A stretch of DNA of 64,000 nt from CAZAMB01 sp964501365 (GCA_964501365.1 CAZCST010000038.1:1-64000); one strand, 5' to 3'. Shown: positions 1 through 8,787, numbered from the stretch's first letter. Made by a program: numbers and translations. The notes: a model not told the origin generated them from the sequence alone.

Positions 1-139
1 GATCGAACGAGCCATCGCCTGGTTCAGCAACTTCCGCCGCTTGGTGGTTCGCTACGAGCGGAAAATCACAGTGTATCAAGCGTTTTTTCACGTGGCCTGC
101 GTTCTCATAGCACTACGGCAGTTTTGAAATGGGTTCTAG
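1..139 (+). mobile_element. Right end of an IS5-family insertion sequence
   Basis: The window opens inside an insertion sequence. The transposase C-terminus (2-127) is followed directly by GAAATGGGTTCTAG, which looks like an IS terminal repeat ending at a CTAG (136-139). IS5-type elements often target YTAR sites, and CTAG fits. The host HD-GYP sequence resumes immediately after it, so this is an insertion junction. The exact boundary is inferred because the left end lies outside the window. Confidence 0.65.
2..127 (+). CDS. IS5-family transposase, C-terminal fragment (partial)
   Basis: Reading from base 2 gives 41 residues to a TGA at 125-127. They include WFSNFRRLVVRYER and AFFHVACVLIALR, the usual C-terminal signature of IS5/IS4811-like DDE transposases, where an Arg-rich RRL..RYER helix follows the catalytic Glu. 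Only the tail is present because the gene begins upstream of the window. It is encoded just inside the right end of the insertion sequence, as expected for a compact IS. Confidence 0.8.
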   Translation: MERAIAWFSNFRRLVVRYERKITVYQAFFHVACVLIALRQF

Positions 140-605
140 TCCGCTTCACGATATTGGCAAAGTAGGCATTCCGGACAGCGTGCTTCTCAAACCGGGCCGC
201 CTGAGCGACCGGGAATTCGACATCATGAAAACGCATACGACGATCGGAGCGGACACGCTTCAGGCGGCCCTACGGCAATTCCCAAGTGCGCGGTTTCTGC
301 ACATGGCTCGCGAAATCGCTCTGACGCATCATGAGCGGTTCGATGGGTCCGGTTACCCCCAGGGACTTGCTGGAGACAAAATACCGCTATCCGGGCGAAT
401 CGTCGCAATCGCAGATGTTTACGATGCCCTGACATCTAAGCGTGTTTATAAGCAGGCCTTCTCGCACGATATCGCCCGTAGCATCATCCTAAAGGACTCA
501 GGCTCGCACTTCGATCCTGATTTGGTCGAAGCCTTCATGGCCGCGGAAGATAAGTTTATCGAGGTGAATCAATATCACGCTGAGCCGGAGTTGGCTTTGG
601 TGTGA
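129..605 (+). pseudogene. HD-GYP domain phosphodiesterase, N-terminally truncated by an IS
   Basis: HD-GYP proteins hydrolyse cyclic di-GMP. The frame shows HDIGKVGIPD and, about 60 residues on, HHERFDGSGYPQGL, the two diagnostic metal and substrate motifs, followed by the usual IADVYDALTSKRVYK stretch. The first part of the domain and any receiver or sensor region are absent: the same frame meets a stop upstream, and the sequence before about base 139 belongs to an insertion sequence. The apparent ATG at 129 is therefore probably IS-derived. The original gene may have been an RpfG-like response regulator with a receiver domain, but this is inference. Whether the remnant is expressed from the IS is unknown. 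Confidence 0.85.
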
Positions 606-646
606 TCCAGAGCTACCATTTGAGTATACTTGGTCCGCGAAGTAGG

Positions 647-664
647 GGTGATGTTCTGTTCCTC
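647..664 (+). repeat. 18-bp direct repeat, copy 1
   Basis: GGTGATGTTCTGTTCCTC occurs here and exactly again at 5683-5700, in the same orientation. The two copies bracket the pair of divergent beta-helix genes. One base after the repeat differs, then AC matches again. Confidence 0.8.
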
Positions 665-692
665 CACGGTTTTTTACCGTCTCGGGATGCGT

Positions 693-716
693 TTTGAGGG
701 TAGTTTGAGGGCAGTA
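693..716 (+). repeat. Tandem TTTGAGGG(C/T)AGT motif, copy 1
   Basis: Two head-to-tail TTGAGGGYAG units. The same 24-bp arrangement with one mismatch lies at 29887-29910, near the 3' end of the tyrosine recombinase gene. It could be an arm-type recombinase binding site, but no function is shown. Confidence 0.6.
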
Positions 717-875
717 TTGTTGCGGAATTAGGAAGGCTTCTTGCAATGCAGTGCGAGCGCGGTCACAACATGCCGAGACGCAGCACATAGCAACTACGTT
801 ATTATTGTTCGCAGCGCGTCTAACGTAATTGACGCGCCGCGAACATTTGATCAAAAGTCATATGTCAGGAATCAC

Positions 876-3551
876 TTAGAATGCTAACATTGCCAGCAAG
901 TGCTGAGCAGCGTCGCACCCGGACTCGCTCGCAAACTCAAGTCCAGAATCACCGAGACGATTGAGTAAGTCGGACCTCTCTTCTTCGGAAAGCTGGGTCG
1001 TGTACCAAGCCGCGAGTCGCTCAAGCAGCACTTGCTCGTATGGACTCCCGAGGGTAGTCGTCACATGATTCACCAACCAATCAGCCACCTCTTGGTTGAG
1101 GACCGTGTCCCCCGACCCCTCATCAGAATACTCGAGACTTGCTCGCGAAAACTCGGCATCACATGATGTAATTTCTTCGTCGCACGCCAGGTTTTCAAAT
1201 GCCCCCGTACAGGCATTTCGTAACGCACGAGTCTTTCCTTCCCACGCCACAAACGTTCCAGCGCCATTTAGTAAGTCGATCACCTGGAGAATGTCAGATG
1301 GATTGCATGCCCCAGAATGGTTCGCATCGCAACTATACGACCCAAATGGAATTGGTCCTCCACTACCCAGATATGCAATCAACACATCAATATCAGAAGC
1401 GCTTGCAGATCCGCTCGCATCAACATCTCCTGGCAAGGATGCATACGAAACACTATCGCCGCTTCCAAGGTACGTAATTGTCGTCCAAGCTCCTGCAGAA
1501 ATTGGACGATCCAGCAAGATTTCATAAACGCCTGTCGAGATTTCGGTCACGCTGTCTATGGAATTCGCGGAAAGTGGCGACGTCGGTGACTTCACCTCCT
1601 CGATCCCGGTCTCGCAAAGCTCCCAATAGGATGTGTCATCCGCTCCGGTCACACCGAGCGTGATCGTGATAGGCTCGGGTCCTCCCGTGTACGAATTTGG
1701 ACTTCCAATGCCCCGTCTTCCACCGAATGAACTACTACCTTCGGGATGAGGATGCCGCGCGTCGATGGTTCCATCTGCGGGACTTGCGCTGAACGAACTG
1801 GGTACCGGGTAGGCAATGCCAGGAGATTCATAGGCCCCCATGTCTGCTATCGCTGAATAGGTGGGACCATCTGCAACCCCGCTGTTGGAAGCGTTGCCGT
1901 CGTCCTGGAATCTGGCCCTTCCGTCGCGATCGATCGGGATGCGTTCCGATACGTCCGAATCCTCGTCAAGATCAATCTCGTCAGCGACGACGTTGAAGTC
2001 GTTTGCCCTGTCGATCGCGGGAGACGGCGTCCCGGTATTGAGTCTGTAATTATTATCTCCAAACGTTGCTGAATTATTATCCACGCCATTCGCATCAACG
2101 AAGGAAGGATTGCTTGTGATGTTTGGAGTGATGGTGCAAAAGTGATTGCTGGGATTTGTATCGCAGTCTGCGTCTACCGCACAAGCTAGGCCGAATCCTC
2201 CTACGTTACCATTGCTGCATGTTTTTGTCTTGATGTTGGAAGCCGGAGTGTCCTGATAGTTGTCATAGCGAAGATTCAAATACTGCACGGTGCCTGAAGG
2301 TTGAACAATTTCCTTTTTTGAGACCGGATCGTCATTATCCCAAACGACGCTATTGTCGAGAGTTGAAACAGTAGTACTAGTGATGTAGATGGCACTACCC
2401 TCGACAGATGAAGCATTCCGAGAGAAGGTGTCGTGCAGTCCGACAAAAGAAGCACTCCCCTCTGTAAAGATACCTCCACCCGTGTCCGCACTATTGCCAA
2501 GGATAAGTGTGTTCACGATCTTTGGCTGGACCGTTCCTGCCAAGGCCATTCCTCCTCCTTTGTCGTCGGAAGAGTTTGCGACAAAATTCGAGTTTTCGAT
2601 GAAAAAATCTCCAACGGCGTTGTTCAAAAGGAGTCCACCACCCTTACTACTCGCCGAATTCGCTGGTCCCACCCGTGTCGATAGGACTTGAGGCGTCACA
2701 TTGGGAGAAGTCTTGGCATAAGCGTAGATGCCCCCACCTTCCACGGCAGAATTAGATTCGATTACGCACCCAAAAATGCGGGCATCCGATCCAAAATCCC
2801 AGTAAACACCTCCGCCGTAATCATCCGCGCTATTGCAACGAATCAAGCTATCATGTATTTCGCTATCTGCGTGAAGGAGGTTGGCTATACCGCCCCCGTA
2901 CGCAGTCAAGGCCGTGTTGTACTGAACCGTGCTGGATTCCAATCGAGCTTCCCAAACATACGTTTGATTGTCTCCATAAAAGCAAACGCCACCTCCCGAC
3001 GTGGCGCTGTTCCCCTGAATAATGCAGTCTCGTATTGTCGGTTGTGCTTTCCATACCCGGATGCCTCCTCCGCAAACTGGATCTGAACCAGGTTGGCTGT
3101 CAATGTATCCGCCCTGAATGGTGAATCCTTGAATTATCGTACCAACAGTATTGCGGGTACTTGGGTCCTGGTTCCGAATATCGAATGCACGATGGTCATG
3201 AGCCGAATCGCCCTCAACGTCAATGACGCATTTCGCGGGTCCATTGGCGCTTCGGATCGTGATGTTTACGGAATAACCCCCGTCAACGTAGAGTGTAAGG
3301 TCACGGTTTCCGTCGCCGCTATAACAAGCATCAGCTACGATCACTTCGTCGCCATCTGAGGTTGCCAAATCCAGCGCCGCCTGAATATGCACTTTTGCGC
3401 AATCATCTGGATCAAAGGCGTAAGAGACTGGCGAAAGTCCAGTACAGCCGTCATTTCCGTTAACTCCATCAACGTAGTATTTAGTCTGCGCTTGGGCCAC
3501 CACACCAAAAAAACAAAGAATTGACAATCCGAGAATTCGTGTTTTCCACAT
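876..3551 (-). CDS. Secreted right-handed parallel beta-helix protein with dockerin-like region
   Basis: The 891-residue protein begins with a clear Sec signal peptide (MWKTRILGLSILCFFG..AQA). Residues of about 30-600 carry repeated turns such as GGGI, NSA and GGGLL typical of polymorphic outer-membrane/pectate-lyase beta-helix repeats, ending in an IDRDGRARFQDDG..DMGAYE closure usual for choice-of-anchor Q proteins. Around residues 700-770 two Asp/Asn-rich loops (DVDASGSASASDID, DANHSGACNPSDI) resemble a dockerin type I pair. A further uncharacterised tail of about 110 residues follows. An AAGGAG ribosome-binding site lies before the ATG. Probably an extracellular surface or polysaccharide-associated protein; the ligand cannot be predicted. 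It is divergent from a second beta-helix gene. Confidence 0.85.
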   Translation of the reverse strand: MWKTRILGLSILCFFGVVAQAQTKYYVDGVNGNDGCTGLSPVSYAFDPDDCAKVHIQAALDLATSDGDEVIVADACYSGDGNRDLTLYVDGGYSVNITIRSANGPAKCVIDVEGDSAHDHRAFDIRNQDPSTRNTVGTIIQGFTIQGGYIDSQPGSDPVCGGGIRVWKAQPTIRDCIIQGNSATSGGGVCFYGDNQTYVWEARLESSTVQYNTALTAYGGGIANLLHADSEIHDSLIRCNSADDYGGGVYWDFGSDARIFGCVIESNSAVEGGGIYAYAKTSPNVTPQVLSTRVGPANSASSKGGGLLLNNAVGDFFIENSNFVANSSDDKGGGMALAGTVQPKIVNTLILGNSADTGGGIFTEGSASFVGLHDTFSRNASSVEGSAIYITSTTVSTLDNSVVWDNDDPVSKKEIVQPSGTVQYLNLRYDNYQDTPASNIKTKTCSNGNVGGFGLACAVDADCDTNPSNHFCTITPNITSNPSFVDANGVDNNSATFGDNNYRLNTGTPSPAIDRANDFNVVADEIDLDEDSDVSERIPIDRDGRARFQDDGNASNSGVADGPTYSAIADMGAYESPGIAYPVPSSFSASPADGTIDARHPHPEGSSSFGGRRGIGSPNSYTGGPEPITITLGVTGADDTSYWELCETGIEEVKSPTSPLSANSIDSVTEISTGVYEILLDRPISAGAWTTITYLGSGDSVSYASLPGDVDASGSASASDIDVLIAYLGSGGPIPFGSYSCDANHSGACNPSDILQVIDLLNGAGTFVAWEGKTRALRNACTGAFENLACDEEITSCDAEFSRASLEYSDEGSGDTVLNQEVADWLVNHVTTTLGSPYEQVLLERLAAWYTTQLSEEERSDLLNRLGDSGLEFASESGCDAAQHLLAMLAF

Positions 3552-3634
3552 TTCGCTTCTCCTTTCAAGAGGTTATGGGACTGAACCATTTTACTCAGCC
3601 AAGCCAAATAGAGTCAAGTTAAGAACTTATTTTT

Positions 3635-3664
3635 ACACTAAGTGTTTACACTTAAAATAGTGTT
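3635..3664. promoter_or_regulatory. Nested palindromes in the divergent promoter region
   Basis: ACACTAAGTGT (3635-3645) overlaps AAGTGTTTACACTT (3640-3653), and ACACTA at 3635 is mirrored by TAGTGT at 3659-3664. The cluster lies in the AT-rich 183-bp space between two divergent beta-helix genes. It could be an operator controlling both; no regulator family is assigned. Confidence 0.4.
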
Positions 3665-3734
3665 CCATTAACGGTGGCCTTTTTGTTTCTGATGGATACC
3701 TGAGCTAGAATTCTGCAAGTAGAGGCATTGAGAA

Positions 3735-5555
3735 ATGGTTAGGCTAATTGTCTTATTAATTTGCGGCGCGCCATTGGCTACATACGCAGACACTTGGCGA
3801 GTCAATGCGGGAAGCTTACCAGGGGGAGACGGGAAAACGTGGACTAGTCCTTTTAAGGATCTGCAAGACGGATTGGAGTCCGCTCAACCAGGGGACGAGA
3901 TTTGGGTTGCCGGAGGAGAGTACAAACCGGATCGTGGCACGGGCGATCGATCTCGCTCATTTCGCATTGGCGCTGGCGTAAGTCTGATTGGCGGTTTCGC
4001 CGGCTGGGAACAGTCCGTGGAGCAGCGAGACCTCGATCTTTACCAGACCGTCTTAAGCGGTGATTTGAACGGTGATGATAGTCCGCTCCAGTGTGCCGAA
4101 TTCTCGGACTGCTGTCGCGAGCATGAGGAAGCAACGTGCGACGATGCTGCATGTCTCGCCATTGTATGTGAGAATGAGCCTGTTTGTTGCAACGGCTTTC
4201 TGGACCAATGGTATGCCCAATGTGCTCTCGCCGCTGCCAATTATTGCTGCGAGATCGGTGGTCGCAACAGTTGCGAAAATTCTTACCACGTCGTTGAGTT
4301 TGTCGATCTGAATATAGGCGGAGTCATACCTCTCGATGGATTCACAATTCGCGGCGCTTATGACGTGGTTCAGCGAGACGGTGCGGTCACTGGTTCAGGG
4401 ATCTACGCCTGGCACGCACATGCAATGGAGATTCGTAATTGCCGGTTTGAAAACAACACGCCGTACGGCGTGTGGTGGGATCAAGGGGTCGATGTCCGAT
4501 TTTCGAATTGTACCTTTGTAAACAATGCGGAAAGGGGCGTGCGTGCCTTTACCCTCTTCGCGGACATTTCCGACTGCGTGTTCGACTCAAACGGCTACGG
4601 AGGAATCCAGGGGGCGCAAGTCGACTTAAAGATTAGCCGAAGCGACTTCGTCAATCATCGCTTCCGGGCCGAGGCCGTGCTTGCCGACAGTACCGTCCAC
4701 CTGTCCGACTCTTCCTTCCGAAACAATAAAGGTACCGGCGTTTATGTTTTTTCTGGCGGAGTCGCTTTTGTTGATCATTGTAGGTTTGCCCACAATGGTG
4801 CGGGCGGAGGAGGAGGGAGGGCTCAAGTTCACAATAGCCTATTCGTAGGCAATAGCCCAAATGCCTGGGTGATTAGCGGAGTGGGAGTATTTGAGAATTG
4901 CATGATTGCGGGTGGGTCGGACCGAGGTATTGAGGCTGGGCATGCAACCCTGTACTTGAGTAATTCATCCGTGGTAGGAAACTCCGGTTTGGGTATTAAC
5001 TTATCCGACTCGACCGTGCATATTAGGAATTCCATCCTATGGGGCAACGGTTCGAGCAGCATCCCTTCGGAATCCGATCAGATTCGCACTGCATTCGGCA
5101 ACAACGCTGTCGATATCGCCGACAGCATCGTGGAAGGCTGGACGGGGGATCTTGGCGGGTTTGGAAACTTTGGTGCTGACCCACTCTTTCGCAATCCTCT
5201 TGGTATCGACGGTGTCGCCGGTACCGAAGATGATGATTGGCAGTTGCTTCCGGGCTCCCCAGCGATAAATGCCGGCGCTGTGGACTTCCAGCCCGAGGAA
5301 GGGGAGACCGACCTTGACGGCCACGCGCGAGTGCTATGCGGGCGGGTAGACATCGGGGCATACGAGTTCGGCGTAGGAGATTCCAACTGTGATCAAAGAG
5401 TGGATCTCCTCGATCAAGCAATATGGGCGAACTGTATGACCAATCCACGTGCAAGTAAGATTCGTCCTGGCTGCGAGGCGTTTGATTTCAATGTTGATTC
5501 CGACATCGATCTTTGCGACTACGCCGACCTCCAGCGCGCTGTCGTCATCCCGTAG
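3735..5555 (+). CDS. Secreted beta-helix protein with Cys-rich insert and dockerin-like tail
   Basis: The 606-residue protein has a signal peptide (MVRLIVLLICGAPLATYA). An N-terminal WRVNAGSLPGGDGKTW..PFKDLQDGL stretch and a later YQTVLSGDLNGDD are the usual opening of choice-of-anchor Q beta-helix proteins. Residues of about 117-180 form an unusual insert with around a dozen cysteines, including pairs of adjacent Cys. The beta-helix repeats follow (about 195-500), then a closing DLDGHARVLCGRVDIGAYEFG. Residues of about 550-605 (GDSNCDQRVDLLD, DFNVDSDIDLCDY) look like a dockerin pair. Probably cell-surface or extracellular. It shares fold and divergent promoter with the upstream gene but differs from it by the Cys-rich insert. 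Confidence 0.85.
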   Translation: MVRLIVLLICGAPLATYADTWRVNAGSLPGGDGKTWTSPFKDLQDGLESAQPGDEIWVAGGEYKPDRGTGDRSRSFRIGAGVSLIGGFAGWEQSVEQRDLDLYQTVLSGDLNGDDSPLQCAEFSDCCREHEEATCDDAACLAIVCENEPVCCNGFLDQWYAQCALAAANYCCEIGGRNSCENSYHVVEFVDLNIGGVIPLDGFTIRGAYDVVQRDGAVTGSGIYAWHAHAMEIRNCRFENNTPYGVWWDQGVDVRFSNCTFVNNAERGVRAFTLFADISDCVFDSNGYGGIQGAQVDLKISRSDFVNHRFRAEAVLADSTVHLSDSSFRNNKGTGVYVFSGGVAFVDHCRFAHNGAGGGGGRAQVHNSLFVGNSPNAWVISGVGVFENCMIAGGSDRGIEAGHATLYLSNSSVVGNSGLGINLSDSTVHIRNSILWGNGSSSIPSESDQIRTAFGNNAVDIADSIVEGWTGDLGGFGNFGADPLFRNPLGIDGVAGTEDDDWQLLPGSPAINAGAVDFQPEEGETDLDGHARVLCGRVDIGAYEFGVGDSNCDQRVDLLDQAIWANCMTNPRASKIRPGCEAFDFNVDSDIDLCDYADLQRAVVIP

Positions 5556-5988
5556 CGGGACTGGACTTGAGTGATACCGGTTATTTGTGAAGGGGGGATT
5601 CGTTCTGCCCCGTTTCCTTAACCTCTGCCGATATCTCAGTTTATTGCCCAACTTGCGTAACGACAAGGACTTTGCTCGTCTCGGTGATGTTCTGTTCCTC
5701 TACCTGAACATGTGCGACGGACGGTAGTGGATTTGGTTTCGCTACATGCTTCAATGCTATCAGTGAACGGTTTGATGTTTTGAACGAAATCACTGCCGTG
5801 CGTCGGCTGACGGTCATAGGGACGCAAGTTTTTCTCCTATCGAAGCGTCATTTTCGCGGAATAGTGCATTCGGCGTCGTCGAGAATCCAATGACTGCAAT
5901 TCTGAGCCCAGGTTCCGGACACTCATATTATTGCTGACAAATAGACAAATCGGGTGTATGCACGGCGTGGAGATAATTGTAGCCCCTT
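5556..5988. other. Intergenic stretch with no supported gene
   Basis: No convincing gene is seen in these 433 bases. The stretch holds the second copy of the 18-bp repeat (5683-5700) and, at 5592-5602, GGGGGGATTCG, which matches part of the 3' end of the tRNA-Ser gene at 29985-30071. Either could be a recombination relic. Confidence 0.5.
5683..5700 (+). repeat. 18-bp direct repeat, copy 2
   Basis: Exact copy of the sequence at 647-664, same orientation, about 5 kb apart. Confidence 0.8.
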
Positions 5989-6450
5989 ATGTCAGCGGAT
6001 TCAGATGAAGGCCCGCGCCGAAGTTTGCTAAGGCGAGATCAACGTACCGCCGCCTTTCGGCAACTGTGGGCCAAATGCATTCCTTATCTCAAGCGCAGAT
6101 TGGACGTTGCGTCAGAACTGGCAGTAGAGCTAACCCCACACCTGAACGATTATCTTGCGTCTGTCGATCAAGTTACGGTAGATGGTCAGCGGCAGGCTTG
6201 CGAAGAAATTCGAGAGTTATGTCAAGCCAATGACCTCGCCATTAGAGGTCCCAAAAGCGGCCTTCCCACTTTGGTTTACGTCATCCCCCAATATGACCGG
6301 GATAGTAGGCCTCGAATCGGCTACAAAAACAACGGCCGAACAATCGAATACAGCAAAATGCTCAACAGAATAGAGCTGATGCCCTCTGAACATGTCTTTC
6401 AGGCTATTGATGAGTCGGTTCAACCCCGTGGTCCATCCAAATACCGCTAG
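5989..6450 (+). CDS. Hypothetical protein, 153 aa
   Basis: Not recognised. The predicted protein is soluble and basic, with no signal peptide or membrane segment. The N-terminal part (LLRRDQRTAAFRQLWAKC, then DVASELAVELTPHL) is likely helical. The C-terminal half contains VYVIPQYDRDSRPRIGYKN, probably beta-structured. No obvious ribosome-binding site precedes the ATG, so the start is uncertain. Codon use looks ordinary. It stands alone, followed by a small membrane protein gene. Confidence 0.45.
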   Translation: MSADSDEGPRRSLLRRDQRTAAFRQLWAKCIPYLKRRLDVASELAVELTPHLNDYLASVDQVTVDGQRQACEEIRELCQANDLAIRGPKSGLPTLVYVIPQYDRDSRPRIGYKNNGRTIEYSKMLNRIELMPSEHVFQAIDESVQPRGPSKYR

Positions 6451-6574
6451 CTGACTATTTGTAGGATTTTGTCAAATTCTTGACGCACCATTTGGGATAT
6501 CGCTAAGATATCACGTGGTGGTTCAAACCATCCGTTCCTTCTAAGTAATTGGCTGACAAAGTAAGGAGCGAGTC

Positions 6575-6871
6575 ATGACTGCATCAACCTCAAAACCCAT
6601 CTCTTCAGAAGAGGTAGTCGCAATTGTGGTTAGGGCGGTGATCGGTGCCGTGGTAGCAACGATCATTGCGCACCTTTTCGCGCAGCTGACTCACACTGTC
6701 GATCCGCATGTGGCGGCCCCGATTGCTGGAGGTGCAGGTTTTACGATAAACGGATGGAAGATCGTTGCTCCCATTCTAACTGCGATCGTCATCGGAGCGG
6801 TAATTATCGCTGGTATCTTTATTCTGGCGTCGATTATCTTCTCATTTGCTTGCATTCTGATTTGTTTGTAA
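6575..6871 (+). CDS. Small two-helix membrane protein, 98 aa
   Basis: Not recognised as a named family. Two hydrophobic segments are visible: about residues 12-35 (VVAIVVRAVIGAVVATIIAH) and about 64-98 (IVAPILTAIVIGAVIIAGIF and onward), separated by a short Gly/Ala-rich loop. A TAAGGAG ribosome-binding site lies eight bases before the ATG, supporting the start. A GATATC-GCTAA-GATATC inverted repeat lies upstream near 6497. Probably an inner-membrane protein; function unknown. Confidence 0.6.
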   Translation: MTASTSKPISSEEVVAIVVRAVIGAVVATIIAHLFAQLTHTVDPHVAAPIAGGAGFTINGWKIVAPILTAIVIGAVIIAGIFILASIIFSFACILICL

Positions 6872-6978
6872 GCCGAGCACGATAGCACGATCTAGTTCGA
6901 TTCTTTCTCGGATCTTTGCAATCTTGATTATGCCACTGTCATTCATTTGACCCGATTGCGGAAGTGACTTCGGACCTT

Positions 6979-7365
6979 TCAGCTAGTCAGGAATAGTGAA
7001 CGAAGCAGTAAGGACCGATCTTGCTTTCGCAGCAAAGTCGCCGGATAGGGGAAACATATTCGCCCGACCCACACCGTCCAACGCTTCAGCTCGCTTGCTT
7101 CCAGTACCCGCCATGCAAAGTGAATCATCACGCAAATGGGAGAACGCCAGGATTTTTGATGGATCGGTGTTTCGGTCTTTGCGGAAGCAGGCCCCAACCA
7201 TTCATGCAAGCCGCAGGGCAACCCCCCGCCGACAGCCGCGTCAACATCGCTCCAACCCGTCGCCAGAAGGGAGCTGGTTTTGTGAGAGGAACTTTTACAC
7301 TCAATGTGTTTGCTCTCGATGGCCCGAATTTTTTCGACCAATGCCGTATTTATCACCCGTTTCAT
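6979..7365 (-). pseudogene. imuA: Truncated ImuA-like (SOS mutasome) relic
   Basis: The 128-residue frame contains LLATGWSDVDAAVGGGLP followed by HEWLG, the N-terminal RecA-like signature of ImuA. Later come HFAWRVLEA and WTVWVGRICFPYP..LLR..LLLRSLF, matching the next conserved ImuA segment. Typical ImuA proteins are about 250 residues, and this frame ends at LFLTS, so the C-terminal half is missing. The imuB and dnaE2 partners of the translesion cassette are also absent here. ImuA normally works with ImuB and DnaE2 in error-prone lesion bypass. The next gene on the same strand upstream is an SRAP gene, itself often SOS-linked. Confidence 0.7.
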
Positions 7366-7469
7366 GTTAGGTGTATGTTAGCTATCAAGCGGCTCGCCGG
7401 GCAAGGGGCTGCCGATCAGAAAAACAGGCATATTGTCAATGCGGAGCTAAGGGGTTGTGATTCAAAAAG

Positions 7470-8156
7470 TTACGCGATCTCTTGAATGCAATCGGGCGTG
7501 TCTTGGGCCGGAGAATTTATCTTCATCCCTACCTTGACCATCACGAAGTCGGCGGAAGGGTACGATTCAAACAAGGGCTTGAGCTGCCCCGGGTCCTGCA
7601 TGTCGGAATCGAGCCACAAAGTGTAATCCTCCGGGCGAACGATCACCGGCATACGATCATGCAGCGAGCGAAGCAGGTCGTTCGGCGACGTGGTGAGGAT
7701 CGAGCAGGATTCGATAATGGAACCGTCGGGTGCGTTCCACCGATCCCACATTCCCGCCAAACCGAACACTCGCTCGTCACGGCGGCGAGTGTAGTAAGGC
7801 TGCTTCTTGGGCTTGCTCAAGCCTTCCTGTGCAATCGTCTTCCATTCAAAAAAGCCGGTGGCAGGAATCATGCAACGTTTCTTTCGTAATGGCGAACGGA
7901 ACGCGGGCTTGCTGGCCGCTTCTTCGGAGCGGGCGTTAATCATGCTGCTGCCGATCTTGATGTCCTTCGCCCAGGGCGGCACGAGGCCCCATCGAAGATC
8001 GTCAATTTGCCGCTGACCACTCATTACGCGGACCACGGGAACCATCTGTGTCGGTGAGATGTTGTAACGGGCGCGTCGGATTTCGGTGCCGACGATGGCA
8101 TGGAACTCCTGATAAAGTTCTTCGTCCTGAACGGTGAGCGTGTAACGGCCGCACAT
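7470..8156 (-). CDS. SOS response-associated peptidase family protein (SRAP, YedK/HMCES type)
   Basis: SRAP proteins form a covalent thiazolidine crosslink with abasic sites in single-stranded DNA through Cys2. The 228-residue protein begins MCGRYTL, giving Cys2 after Met removal. NARSEEA (Asn74/Arg76), GFFEWK (Glu104) and LHDRMPVIV (His166) match the other active-site positions known from YedK. Length is normal for the family, so it looks intact. It lies upstream of a truncated imuA on the same strand, consistent with a former DNA-damage gene group. No LexA box was identified with confidence. Confidence 0.95.
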   Translation of the reverse strand: MCGRYTLTVQDEELYQEFHAIVGTEIRRARYNISPTQMVPVVRVMSGQRQIDDLRWGLVPPWAKDIKIGSSMINARSEEAASKPAFRSPLRKKRCMIPATGFFEWKTIAQEGLSKPKKQPYYTRRRDERVFGLAGMWDRWNAPDGSIIESCSILTTSPNDLLRSLHDRMPVIVRPEDYTLWLDSDMQDPGQLKPLFESYPSADFVMVKVGMKINSPAQDTPDCIQEIA

Positions 8157-8484
8157 GCATGGATTCTAGCCCGGCAAGCCAACCGATTCGATCCCTGCCA
8201 AGGAAGAATGGACGACCCGAAAGCTGGTCCCGCACCTTCGGAATCCCCCATTAGTTCTGGTACAATCAAGCGTCGCCACCGCGAATTGGTGGCGGCGACA
8301 ATTTGAATTGACGCGTGTGCGTCAAGCTGCTGCTTCAGCGAAAACCGCCAAGTTTGATGTAGAGAAGCAGTACCTTGAGGCCGCGCCCCGAAAGGGGCGT
8401 CGGCCAGGGTACGTTCTCTACGCCCCTTGGCGGGGGCTCGCTGAGCGGCCTTGGTTCGACGCTCTTTTTTTCGGGGCACTGCCC

Positions 8485-8787
8485 ATGGCTCGCAGACGAA
8501 TCAAAACGATCGCTCAGGAATCTAACCGTGGGGCGATGTCCTTTCCATTTGATGCCGCGACTTGGGTACGAGTTGTGGAAGTGCTCGGACTTCCACCGCA
8601 ACAGGCACGAATCGTCGAGCGGCTTCTTTGCGGGATGTGTGACAAGCAGATCGCCCTGGACCTAAGTCTCAGCGTTCCCACCGTCAGAACGTATCTCGGA
8701 CGAATCTTTGATCGCCTGGGAGTGCGCGATCGGGTGCAACTCATCCTACGAGTCTTTTCAATCGCCAGCGAAGCGATCAAGAGCTGA
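8485..8787 (+). CDS. LuxR-type helix-turn-helix protein
   Basis: The frame carries a C-terminal LuxR/GerE DNA-binding domain: LPPQQARIVERLLCGMCDKQ, then LSVPTVRTYLGRIFDRLGV and a VQLILRVF tail. The ATG at 8485 gives about 100 residues. A TTG at 8308 would add about 59 residues of low-information Arg-rich sequence and is less likely. No receiver or autoinducer-binding domain is present, so it is a bare HTH protein; its signal is unknown. A PEP-CTERM gene follows on the same strand 108 bp downstream and could be a target. Confidence 0.75.
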   Translation: MARRRIKTIAQESNRGAMSFPFDAATWVRVVEVLGLPPQQARIVERLLCGMCDKQIALDLSLSVPTVRTYLGRIFDRLGVRDRVQLILRVFSIASEAIKS

